From: Gammaproteobacteria bacterium
Lineage (GTDB): Bacteria > Pseudomonadota > Gammaproteobacteria > Eutrophobiales > Eutrophobiaceae
Direction: 5' to 3'
DNA length: 6,942 bases
Assembly: GCA_004356415.1 (NCBI GenBank)
Contig: SMWN01000058.1
Span: 1-6,942 of the forward strand
The notes under the pieces were generated by a model that ran no database searches, was not told the DNA's origin, and worked only from the letters and a program-made list of their open reading frames with translations. Position numbers and translations under genes: made by a program. Below, piece after piece: positions 1-5,719 of the stretch. The first letter of the stretch is position 1. Each line of letters begins with the position of its first letter.

Positions 1-36
1 GTATCGTTCGTTTTCGGTCAGTTGTTTATAGTTCAT
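1..36 (-). CDS. IS30-family transposase, N-terminal fragment (runs off the left edge)
   Basis: Read on the minus strand from ATG at 36-34, the sequence gives MNYKQLTENERY and continues off the window. This matches the typical start of IS30-family DDE transposases, (M)xYxQLTExERYQI, the lead-in to their N-terminal helix-turn-helix. An AGGA Shine-Dalgarno sequence lies at 49-46, nine bases before the ATG. A second ATG at 43-41 is closer to it but opens a frame that stops after five codons, so 36 is preferred. The gene would bind the IS ends and catalyse transposition. Only 12 codons are visible, so intactness cannot be judged. The family call rests on this short but characteristic motif. Confidence 0.8.
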   Translation of the reverse strand, partial: MNYKQLTENERY

Positions 37-110
37 TGTGCATTTTCCTTTGGTGAGAAAAATGGCGAACTATATCAGCTGGCCACTTTTATCAGGAATT
101 GCACTTATTA
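1..110 (-). mobile_element. Left end of an IS30-family insertion sequence (outer boundary uncertain)
   Basis: The transposase start at 36 implies that the IS terminus lies a few tens of bases upstream of it, between about 70 and 115. IS30 elements usually have short leaders and terminal repeats of roughly 20-30 bases. That interval overlaps the 3' end of the sprT-like gene, whose reading frame continues past the conserved family end and stops at 70-72. The other terminus and the target duplication lie outside the window, so the exact edge is inferred; 110 is only an estimate. Confidence 0.5.
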
Positions 111-624
111 TCCGAAACCACCTAAGTTCTTCATGACATTTATTACAAAAACAGCGCGTTTTATTTTTTTGAATTTTATTATGCCGACGACTCGTTATCT
201 CATGTGTCATACATGAGCAATGATACGCATGATGTTGATGTCTTCTTACGGGGATACCCTCAAGATCATAGTCACAGGTTCGACTGGCCTCTGCGCCAAG
301 TGCCTGCATCACACCACACCATTCTTCCCCGTGTGGGCGACTATGGCCAAACATTATGTCAGTCAAATAATGTGCAACTTCATGAGGCACTGTTGACCCC
401 AGATTATCTTCAAAATATTTTGCAAAGATATATGGATTATACCGAATCACACGCTGGTTCTTGTTTGTTCGATACATTCCTGCGACACGTCCTTTCAATT
501 CAAAATCAATTGATATGAGTTCAAAGTTACGTTGATAAATTTTGCATGCTTCATCAATTAAATATCTGGTTCTGTCGATGACACATTCTTTCTGACCTTC
601 ATTGATAGGTTCAATCTTATTCAA
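70..624 (-). CDS. sprT: SprT-like zinc metalloprotease with C-terminal zinc ribbon; tail probably altered by an IS
   Basis: This 184-residue protein resembles E. coli SprT (about 165 residues). The zinc site is HEVAH at residues 81-85, with H98 in the following PHGEEW motif as the likely third ligand and E82 as the catalytic base. A C-terminal zinc ribbon follows: C136 and C138, then C160 and C163, around the family motif RRHNKIQ. In E. coli the protein ends about six residues after the last Cys pair region. Here about 17 extra residues follow CHEEL, ending DKSGQLI, close to an IS30-type transposase start, so the tail is probably IS-encoded. An in-frame TAG at 642-640 and the absence of any ATG before residue 50 leave TTG at 624-622 as the best start, and it gives the expected N-terminal length. 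It is the last gene of the rph-rdgB-hemW-rnd series, 20 bases after rnd. Its substrate is not known from sequence; eukaryotic Spartan relatives cleave DNA-bound proteins. Confidence 0.88.
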   Translation of the reverse strand: MNKIEPINEGQKECVIDRTRYLIDEACKIYQRNFELISIDFELKGRVAGMYRTNKNQRVIRYNPYIFAKYFEDNLGSTVPHEVAHYLTDIMFGHSRPHGEEWCGVMQALGAEASRTCDYDLEGIPVRRHQHHAYHCSCMTHEITSRRHNKIQKNKTRCFCNKCHEELRWFRIISAIPDKSGQLI

Positions 625-644
625 TTTGGCATGATCACTCTAAA

Positions 645-1805
645 TCAGGTTTCATTCGCGACGATTGATAATTTGTTGTCAAGCAACTGAATGGTCTGAT
701 TACCGCGCATAAACTCACTCAAAGCATCTCCAACCAATGGTCTTCTCCAACCACTGAGTAATACAGACTCATCCTGGTTTTGTACAAATGCTTGCAGCTC
801 TTTTTTCGAGGCAAGGGCAGCGGGATTCAGTTCATGAATTTCCGCCTGTAACCTGACAATGACTGATAGTGCGTCCACAATTGCCTGTTGCTGACCTGTC
901 AGCTTGTCACGCTGCTGAACATTGATTAACGGTTCCGGCAGCATGTTTTTGGCGTTGTGAATAACACTCAACAATACCTCACCATGATTTTTTAAAAATC
1001 GTTCCTGTAGACCTTTAATCTTCGTCAGGGCATTCCTGTCTTTGGGAAGTAATCGCGCCATTTCAACAATGGCATCATCTCGCATCAACCAGTTTCGTGG
1101 CCTGTTCTCCGCTATTGCAGTTGTTTCTCGCCATGCAGCCAATTTCTGCAAAACAGCCAGCTTTCCCCCTTTCAACTTTTTTGCTTCACGTATTTTCATC
1201 CAGACATGCTCTGGATCCGGTTGATAACGATCTGGATCTGCCAATGCAGAAAAATCTTTTTCCAGCCAGGAAAGCCGATCTAATCTTTTGAGTTTCTCGA
1301 CAAATTGAACATAGACCTTGCCAAGATAGATTACATCATTGATCGCATATTCAAGCTGGCCCTGCTTCAGTGGGCGTTGCTTCCAGTCTGAACGGGTAAA
1401 CGTCTTGCCTAGTTCAACACCTAATAATTGATATACTAATTTTGCGTATCCGATTTGTTCAGCATAACCAAGAAGCGGCGCAGCTATCTGTGTATCAAAA
1501 ATCGGTGTTGGAACGGCACCCTTGAGGTTAAAAAATATTTCGAGATCCTGATGTACAGAATGAAATACCTTGATGATTGATTTGTTGTAAAGTATCTCGA
1601 AAAATTGATCAAGATTGATAACTGCCAGTGGATCGATAATCGCAGCAATATCTTCATTCGCAACCTGCACCAAACATAGCTCTGGGTAATATGTGCTTGT
1701 TCTCTCAAACTCAGTATCAATCGCTAACCAGGCACTTCCTTTTAATTGTTTGCATAATTCCCCCAGGTCTTCTTCATTTTCTATCGTCAGAAATTTTCTT
1801 TTCAT
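645..1805 (-). CDS. rnd: Ribonuclease D
   Basis: RNase D is a 3'-to-5' exoribonuclease that trims tRNA precursors and other small structured RNAs in the cytoplasm. The 386-residue product is close to E. coli RNase D (375). The DEDDy exonuclease domain is complete: D30 and E32 in IDTEFERT, D87 in FHSVHQDLEIFF, and Y153 with D157 in LEYAINDVIYL. The RTxTYYPxLxLVQ stretch at 35-47 is typical of the family. A first HRDC domain follows at about 205-285 (AVLQKLAAWRE, ENRPRNWLMRDD), and the remaining C-terminal part, including the SGWRRPLVGD stretch at 351-360, fits the second HRDC-like region. The ATG start matches the family N-terminus, but the ribosome binding site is weak. It lies 16 bases downstream of hemW, and co-transcription with RNase PH would put two tRNA 3'-trimming enzymes in one operon. 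Confidence 0.96.
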   Translation of the reverse strand: MKRKFLTIENEEDLGELCKQLKGSAWLAIDTEFERTSTYYPELCLVQVANEDIAAIIDPLAVINLDQFFEILYNKSIIKVFHSVHQDLEIFFNLKGAVPTPIFDTQIAAPLLGYAEQIGYAKLVYQLLGVELGKTFTRSDWKQRPLKQGQLEYAINDVIYLGKVYVQFVEKLKRLDRLSWLEKDFSALADPDRYQPDPEHVWMKIREAKKLKGGKLAVLQKLAAWRETTAIAENRPRNWLMRDDAIVEMARLLPKDRNALTKIKGLQERFLKNHGEVLLSVIHNAKNMLPEPLINVQQRDKLTGQQQAIVDALSVIVRLQAEIHELNPAALASKKELQAFVQNQDESVLLSGWRRPLVGDALSEFMRGNQTIQLLDNKLSIVANET

Positions 1806-1821
1806 TAAATTGTCTTCAATC

Positions 1822-2988
1822 TCATTTAATAAATAATTGTATCAAATCATTCAGATAACGATGTCCGGTTTCTGTAGGTTTTATCTTATTAATATCCCAT
1901 TCTATTAATGCTTTTTCTTCAGCTATTTCCAATTGTTTCTGGATATGGTTCAGTGGCAAGCCTGTGCGCTCAATAAAAAGGGACGGATGAAACCCTTCAT
2001 TTAGACGTAATGCATTCATCATAAACTCCAATGGCAACTCATCTCTGCCAAGCTGTCTGGAGTCTGTAATTGCGTTTAACTGGCCTACCTTATCGATATA
2101 ACTCTGGGGGATCCGATGGCGAGAATAGCGCTCAATCTTACCTTCTACCACATGCGTCAGTTTTCCATGCGCCCCGGCGCCAATTCCCAGATAATCCCCA
2201 AACTGCCAATAATTTAAATTATGTTGACATTGATGATTCATCCCCTTTCTTGCGTAGGCAGAAATCTCATATTGATCAAATCCACTGTCAGATAAATACG
2301 CCTGCCCCTGTGCCTGCATACTCCACAACAAATCATCATCCGGTAATGCAGGTGGCTTCGAATAAAAAATAGTATTGGGTTCAATAGTCAATTGATACCA
2401 GGAAAGATGCGAGGGTTGTTGTCCCATAGCCGTTTCCAGATCGGACATCGCTTCACCAATCGATTGTTCGGGCAAACCAAACATCAGGTCGATATTAATC
2501 TCATCAAAACCGGCATCTTTTGCCATGGCAATCGCAGCCTTAGCCTCGGCACTATTATGAATGCGGCCCAATACTTTCAATTTCTCATCATTAAAGCTCT
2601 GCACACCAATCGAGAGCCGATTGATCCCTGATTCACGATATGCCTTGAATCGATCCGCCTCAGCCGTGCCTGGATTGGCTTCCATGGTTACTTCAGTATG
2701 GTGATAAAAGGTCAGCCTCTCACGTAAGGCCACCATCAGACGGTTGATTGCCTTTGCTGAAAACAGACTCGGTGTGCCACCACCGATAAAAATACTGACA
2801 ATGGGTCGACCCCAAATACGCGGCAATTCAGATTCAAGATCACTAATCAATACATCAATATAGGCATCTTCTGGAAACGTTTCTTTATTTGTTGCATGTG
2901 AATTGAAATCACAATAAGGGCATTTCTTGATACACCAGGGAAGATGGATATACAAAGATAATGGTGGGTTATTTTTAAAATTCAACAT
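1822..2988 (-). CDS. hemW: Radical SAM heme chaperone HemW
   Basis: This 388-residue protein belongs to the HemN-like radical SAM group. C19, C23 and C26 (WCIKKCPYCDFNS) form the CxxxCxxC site for the 4Fe-4S cluster and SAM. GGGTPS (69-74), EANPGT (103-108), RLSIGVQSF (124-132) and NIDLMFGLP (165-173) are family motifs. HNLNYW at 256-261 and GIGAGAH at 268-274 also match HemW. The residue after the third cysteine pair is F rather than the extra Cys of true oxygen-independent coproporphyrinogen III oxidase (HemN), so the heme-chaperone call is preferred; many databases still label this family as HemN. HemW binds heme and passes it to respiratory proteins. The ATG start gives a normal length, although no clear Shine-Dalgarno precedes it. 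It follows rdgB by 32 bases, as in many proteobacteria. Confidence 0.95.
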   Translation of the reverse strand: MLNFKNNPPLSLYIHLPWCIKKCPYCDFNSHATNKETFPEDAYIDVLISDLESELPRIWGRPIVSIFIGGGTPSLFSAKAINRLMVALRERLTFYHHTEVTMEANPGTAEADRFKAYRESGINRLSIGVQSFNDEKLKVLGRIHNSAEAKAAIAMAKDAGFDEINIDLMFGLPEQSIGEAMSDLETAMGQQPSHLSWYQLTIEPNTIFYSKPPALPDDDLLWSMQAQGQAYLSDSGFDQYEISAYARKGMNHQCQHNLNYWQFGDYLGIGAGAHGKLTHVVEGKIERYSRHRIPQSYIDKVGQLNAITDSRQLGRDELPLEFMMNALRLNEGFHPSLFIERTGLPLNHIQKQLEIAEEKALIEWDINKIKPTETGHRYLNDLIQLFIK

Positions 2989-3009
2989 TTAGTCGTTGAT
3001 AGATTGTAG

Positions 3010-3029
3010 ATGGAGTTGTGCTACTCCAT
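3010..3029 (-). other. Small stem-loop spanning the rdgB stop codon
   Basis: A seven-base inverted repeat, ATGGAGT (3010-3016) and ACTCCAT (3023-3029), encloses a six-base loop containing part of the rdgB stop codon at 3021-3023. No T-run follows on the minus strand, so it is not an obvious terminator. It could modestly stabilise the upstream mRNA 3' end or affect passage into hemW, but it may be chance. Confidence 0.3.
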
Positions 3030-3650
3030 TGAATATACTTCGTTAAGTTTACCCAATAGATGTGTGAGAGCCTGACCACGATGACTTAATTTATTTTTTA
3101 TTTCTGGCGTCAATTCTGCCGAAGTACACTGCTGAGATGAGACATAAAACATTGGATCATAACCAAAGCCATTGGAACCTTTGGGATCGGTGATTAACTG
3201 TCCTTCCCAAACACCCTGAGCAATGATGGGAACTGGATCATATTCATGCCTGAGATAAACCATCGAACAAATAAAACGGGCCGTTCGTTGTTCTTCAGGA
3301 AATGGTTTGATCATCTCGATAAGCTTATTTAGATTATCTTCATCACTCGCACCAACACCTGCAAAACGTGCTGAAACTATTCCGGGGCGACCTTGCAAGA
3401 CATCAACAACAATCCCTGAATCATCCGCAATTACAGCTAAGCCGGTATGATGTGCTGCGTTTCTTGCCTTGAGTATGGCATTCTCAACGAAGGTGCATCC
3501 GGTTTCCTCTATTTCGGGCACATTAAAATCTGACTGAGGCAGAACATCGATGCTCAAGCCTTCCAATAGCTGACCTATTTCACGTACCTTGCCAGCATTA
3601 CCACTGGCAAAAACAATGCGACTTACTTTTGCCTGCACATCTTTATCCAA
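3021..3650 (-). CDS. rdgB: dITP/XTP (non-canonical purine NTP) pyrophosphatase, RdgB/HAM1 family
   Basis: RdgB hydrolyses dITP, ITP and XTP to the monophosphate plus pyrophosphate, keeping deaminated purines out of DNA and RNA. The 209-residue product carries all family signatures: SGNAGK (16-21), EETGCTFVENAILKAR (48-63), the catalytic DDSG (76-79), GFGYDP (161-166) and SHRGQAL (189-195). The longest frame starts at TTG (3650-3648), just after an in-frame TAA at 3656-3654 and with no Shine-Dalgarno. GTG at 3638-3636 (codon 5) has a weak GGA seven bases before it and gives an N-terminus nearer in length to E. coli RdgB. No ATG is available before the conserved SGN motif, so a non-ATG start seems certain but its position is not. 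It sits between rph and hemW, a common gammaproteobacterial order. Confidence 0.95.
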   Translation of the reverse strand: MDKDVQAKVSRIVFASGNAGKVREIGQLLEGLSIDVLPQSDFNVPEIEETGCTFVENAILKARNAAHHTGLAVIADDSGIVVDVLQGRPGIVSARFAGVGASDEDNLNKLIEMIKPFPEEQRTARFICSMVYLRHEYDPVPIIAQGVWEGQLITDPKGSNGFGYDPMFYVSSQQCTSAELTPEIKNKLSHRGQALTHLLGKLNEVYSME

Positions 3651-3697
3651 TTTTTACTAAACCAGTCAATCTTCACAATAACCGGAAAATAAATTTA

Positions 3698-4411
3698 TTA
3701 AGCCAGTGCATTTCGCTGGATCTCAAATAATTCATTGATTCCCGTTTGTGCAAGCGCCAACATTTCGTTGAGTTCTTCTGCGCTAAAAGCATGCCCTTCA
3801 GCAGTCCCCTGCACCTCAATAAAGTGGTTATCACCATTCATCACAACATTCATGTCTGTCTCCGCATTCGAGTCTTCTGCATAATCCAGATCCAGTACTG
3901 CTGTCCCTTCATAGATACCCACAGAAACAGAGGCGATGACATTATTCACTGGATCCTCGTTCAATATTTTTTCATACTGCAAGGATCTGACAGCATCTAC
4001 CAGCGCCACATAGGCACCCGTAATAGATGCAGTCCGTGTGCCTCCATCTGCCTGAATCACGTCACAATCGACTGTTAATGTTCTCTCTCCCAGTTTTTCC
4101 AGGTCAACAACAGCACGCAGAGAACGTCCAATCAAACGCTGGATTTCTATAGTTCTCCCTCCCTGGCTACTTTGCGTTGCCTCCCTACGCATACGTGACC
4201 CGGTGGAGCGTGGCAACATACCATACTCTGCAGTTAACCAACCCTGCCCCTTGCCTTTAAGAAACCTAGGAACCTGATCATCAATACTGACTGTACAGAT
4301 GACCTTGGTTTTGCCAAACTCAACCAGCACGGAACCTTCAGCGTGGCAGGTGTAATTCCGGGTCAGTTTGATTTCCCGCAGTTGATCCGGGGCTCTTCCA
4401 CTTGGGCGCAT
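3698..4411 (-). CDS. rph: Ribonuclease PH
   Basis: RNase PH is a phosphate-dependent 3'-to-5' exoribonuclease that removes nucleotides after the CCA end of tRNA precursors and releases nucleoside diphosphates; the family forms hexameric rings. The 237-residue protein aligns over its whole length with E. coli RNase PH (238 residues), from MRPSGRAPDQLR to the end. Visible functional residues include R86 in GGRTIEIQRLIGR and GGTRTAS (123-129, with R126), which bind phosphate. D180 and D186 lie in YAEDSNAETDMNVV, the metal-binding acidic region. The ATG is preceded by GGAGG at 4422-4418, the best ribosome binding site in the window, and by a TATAAT box. It is the first gene of the minus-strand operon. 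The E. coli K-12 frameshift in this gene is not present here; the frame is intact. Confidence 0.97.
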   Translation of the reverse strand: MRPSGRAPDQLREIKLTRNYTCHAEGSVLVEFGKTKVICTVSIDDQVPRFLKGKGQGWLTAEYGMLPRSTGSRMRREATQSSQGGRTIEIQRLIGRSLRAVVDLEKLGERTLTVDCDVIQADGGTRTASITGAYVALVDAVRSLQYEKILNEDPVNNVIASVSVGIYEGTAVLDLDYAEDSNAETDMNVVMNGDNHFIEVQGTAEGHAFSAEELNEMLALAQTGINELFEIQRNALA

Positions 4412-4417
4412 TCGCTG

Positions 4418-4422
4418 CCTCC
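4418..4422 (-). promoter_or_regulatory. Strong Shine-Dalgarno for rph
   Basis: GGAGG on the minus strand lies six bases before the rph ATG. It fixes the start codon and contrasts with the weak or absent sites of the downstream genes in the same series, suggesting those rely on coupling or lower initiation rates. Confidence 0.85.
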
Positions 4423-4440
4423 ATCTTAAAAATTTGACGA

Positions 4441-4446
4441 ATTATA
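4441..4446 (-). promoter_or_regulatory. Likely sigma70 -10 box for the rph operon
   Basis: The minus strand reads a perfect TATAAT here, about 30 bases before the rph ATG, implying a leader of roughly 22 bases. The -35 region is poor: GTTTAA with a 16-base spacer, or GGTTTA with 17. It lies between rph and the MITE-like element, so the element's insertion left this promoter in place. Confidence 0.6.
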
Positions 4447-4500
4447 CATGAGGTGTCCATAATTAAACCACGGGCGATTTGCCTTAAACCCCCCAAGCAG

Positions 4501-4534
4501 TTATACCCAAATTACTTGGAAACGCAGGCTTCAG
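4501..4534 (+). repeat. Left terminal inverted repeat of the MITE-like element
   Basis: It starts TTATACCCAAATTACTTGGA and continues to CTTCAG. Read outwards (minus strand) its edge gives GGGTATAA, a -10-like TATAAC about 90 bases upstream of rph. Confidence 0.8.
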
Positions 4535-4627
4535 AGTTCAGGTAGAATGTCGGAGCAAGGCGCACCTCGCAGTGAATAACTAGTCCTTCACAAGAATTGT
4601 AAAACTTCCGCTCCCAGCTCGCGCCCC

Positions 4628-4649
4628 TTACCTACATCCATGTAGGTAA
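4628..4649. repeat. Perfect 10-base inverted repeat inside the element
   Basis: TTACCTACAT and ATGTAGGTAA are separated by CC and can form a perfect hairpin or cruciform near the middle of the element. A related, looser pairing exists further out: GAGTTCAGGTAG near 4533-4544 is nearly complementary to CTACCTGAGCTC near 4664-4675. Together these suggest a largely self-folding transcript or DNA strand. Confidence 0.8.
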
Positions 4650-4723
4650 CGCGGCTCTGGATTCCTACCTGAGCTCCCGCAGGGCAAGGCGAGAAGTATC
4701 CATCTTCATCATTATAAAACCTT

Positions 4724-4742
4724 GGACTAGAATGACTAGTCC
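4724..4742. repeat. Perfect 7-base hairpin near the right side of the element
   Basis: GGACTAG (4724-4730) and CTAGTCC (4736-4742) enclose AATGA. The right arm belongs to the ACTAGTCCTTC block that also occurs directly at 4579-4589. No T-run follows on either strand, so it is not an evident terminator. Confidence 0.65.
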
Positions 4743-4781
4743 TTCGGCTTCATGCCTTGAATATGGGTACTTCCCGTCATG

Positions 4782-4815
4782 CTGAAACCTACATTTCCAA
4801 GTATTTTGGGTATAA
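4782..4815 (-). repeat. Right terminal inverted repeat of the MITE-like element
   Basis: Its reverse complement matches the left repeat at 30 of 34 positions. Read outwards on the plus strand, the edge plus one flanking base gives TATAAA at 4811-4816, a potential -10 box pointing at yicC. Confidence 0.8.
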
Positions 4816-4816
4816 A
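4811..4816 (+). promoter_or_regulatory. Candidate -10 box for yicC-gmk-rpoZ at the edge of the MITE-like element
   Basis: TATAAA lies 36 bases before the yicC ATG. It is formed by the element's terminal repeat plus the adjacent base. No good -35 hexamer is found 16-18 bases upstream (CTACAT or CCTACA), so promoter activity is uncertain. I see no better candidate between 4700 and 4852, apart from another TATAAA at 4713-4718 inside the element. Confidence 0.3.
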
Positions 4817-4852
4817 CTTACCGGCCACAATAGACGTAATCAGAGATCTTAT

Positions 4853-5719
4853 ATGACTGCTAGCATGACGGCCTATGGTCGCACCGAAGAATCCAATGAA
4901 ACCGGACACATCACATGGGAGATCAGGAGTGTCAATCACCGCTACCTTGAATTAAATATCCGTCTACCGGAAGAATTGAGAATGCTTGAAGCCAAGGTGC
5001 GCGAACATATTTCTAACAAACTCAAGCGAGGCAAAGTAGATTGTTTATTGCGTTTTGATGCAAATGAAATACCCGGTAACGGTTTGTCGATAAACAAAGA
5101 TCTTGCAAACTGTCTTGTTAAATCTGCAGAATCCATACAATCATCGATAACCGATCCAGCAATGCTCAACGCGATGGATGTGCTCCGCTGGCCTGGTGTG
5201 ATCAATCGAGACACCATTGATGCTGAATCAATCAGTGTGCCTCTACTGAAGCAGTTGGATATGACACTGGAACGTGTCGTTGAGACACGTGTCAGTGAAG
5301 GGAATAAATTACAGGCCATGATACTTGAACGTTGTGACACAATTGCATCCCTCCTTCGTGCATTCGGGGAGAAATTGCCGGAAATACAACAAATGCTGCG
5401 TGACCGACTGACTGAAAAATCACAGGAATTAGCGATCGATTTGGATAAGGACAGGTTGGAACAGGAAATATTGTTATTGGTTCAAAAATCTGATGTCGCG
5501 GAAGAACTGGACAGACTGGATGCCCATCTAGATGAAGTTCGGCAAGTCGTGCAAAAAAATGAACCTGTCGGCAGAAGGCTGGATTTTCTAATGCAAGAAT
5601 TGAACAGGGAAGCGAACACACTGGGTTCAAAAGCAGCAAATCTTGACTACACAAATACTTCTGTTGACCTAAAAGTACTTATTGAGCAGATGCGAGAACA
5701 GATACAGAACATTGAATAA
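4853..5719 (+). CDS. yicC: YicC-family endoribonuclease
   Basis: The 288-residue protein matches the YicC family length (about 287 in E. coli). The N-terminal YicC domain starts MTASMTAYGR and includes the conserved EIRSVNHRYLELNIRLPEELR stretch. The C-terminal DUF1732 region is very typical, with SDVAEELDRLDAHLDE, GRRLDFLMQELNREANTLGSK and the ending DLKVLIEQMREQIQNIE. E. coli YicC has been reported to act as an endoribonuclease affecting small RNA turnover; the role here is inferred from the family. The frame is open upstream to an ATG at 4757, but those 32 codons lie mostly in the MITE-like element and have no counterpart in the family, so 4853 is chosen. A weak AGAG lies seven bases upstream. 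Its last codons overlap the proposed gmk start, indicating an operon. Divergence from rph is the usual arrangement in gammaproteobacteria. Confidence 0.95.
   Translation: MTASMTAYGRTEESNETGHITWEIRSVNHRYLELNIRLPEELRMLEAKVREHISNKLKRGKVDCLLRFDANEIPGNGLSINKDLANCLVKSAESIQSSITDPAMLNAMDVLRWPGVINRDTIDAESISVPLLKQLDMTLERVVETRVSEGNKLQAMILERCDTIASLLRAFGEKLPEIQQMLRDRLTEKSQELAIDLDKDRLEQEILLLVQKSDVAEELDRLDAHLDEVRQVVQKNEPVGRRLDFLMQELNREANTLGSKAANLDYTNTSVDLKVLIEQMREQIQNIE

Larger units (their letters stand above)
4501..4815. mobile_element. MITE-like non-autonomous element with 34-base terminal inverted repeats
   Basis: Positions 4501-4534 and the reverse complement of 4782-4815 match at 30 of 34 bases. Both outer ends begin TTATACCCAAA and share the block ACTTGGAAA. 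Three of the four differences are C/T changes. No frame inside resembles a transposase, so the element is non-autonomous and would need a relative elsewhere in the genome. If the core is read as TACCC...GGGTA (4504-4812), it is flanked on both sides by TA, compatible with a TA target duplication as in IS630/mariner-type elements. The palindromic TTATA/TATAA edge makes that ambiguous. Internal structure includes a 10-base hairpin (4628-4649), a 7-base hairpin (4724-4742), direct copies of ACTAGTCCTTC at 4579 and 4735, and GCAAGGCG at 4555 and 4684. It fills most of the gap between two divergent operons. Confidence 0.82.

Noticed and set aside
204..518. 104-codon plus-strand frame opposite the sprT-like gene
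   Set aside because: It is antisense to the conserved metalloprotease coding region and shows no family features.
1822..2988. Oxygen-independent coproporphyrinogen III oxidase (HemN) considered for the radical SAM gene
   Set aside because: The CxxxCxxCDF motif lacks the additional Cys of true HemN, the length (388) is shorter than HemN, and the rdgB neighbourhood is that of HemW.
4757..4852. In-frame upstream ATG that would extend YicC by 32 residues
   Set aside because: Most of this stretch is the MITE-like element, the added residues have no match in the family, and ATG at 4853 gives the standard YicC start.
4736..4939. 67-codon minus-strand frame covering the right side of the repeat element and the yicC start
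   Set aside because: It runs antisense across the yicC N-terminus and the element's terminal repeat, with no recognisable protein features; it is a shadow frame.
5292..5654. 120-codon minus-strand frame within yicC
   Set aside because: It lies opposite the highly conserved DUF1732 region of yicC and its Pro/Cys-rich composition looks like an antisense artefact.
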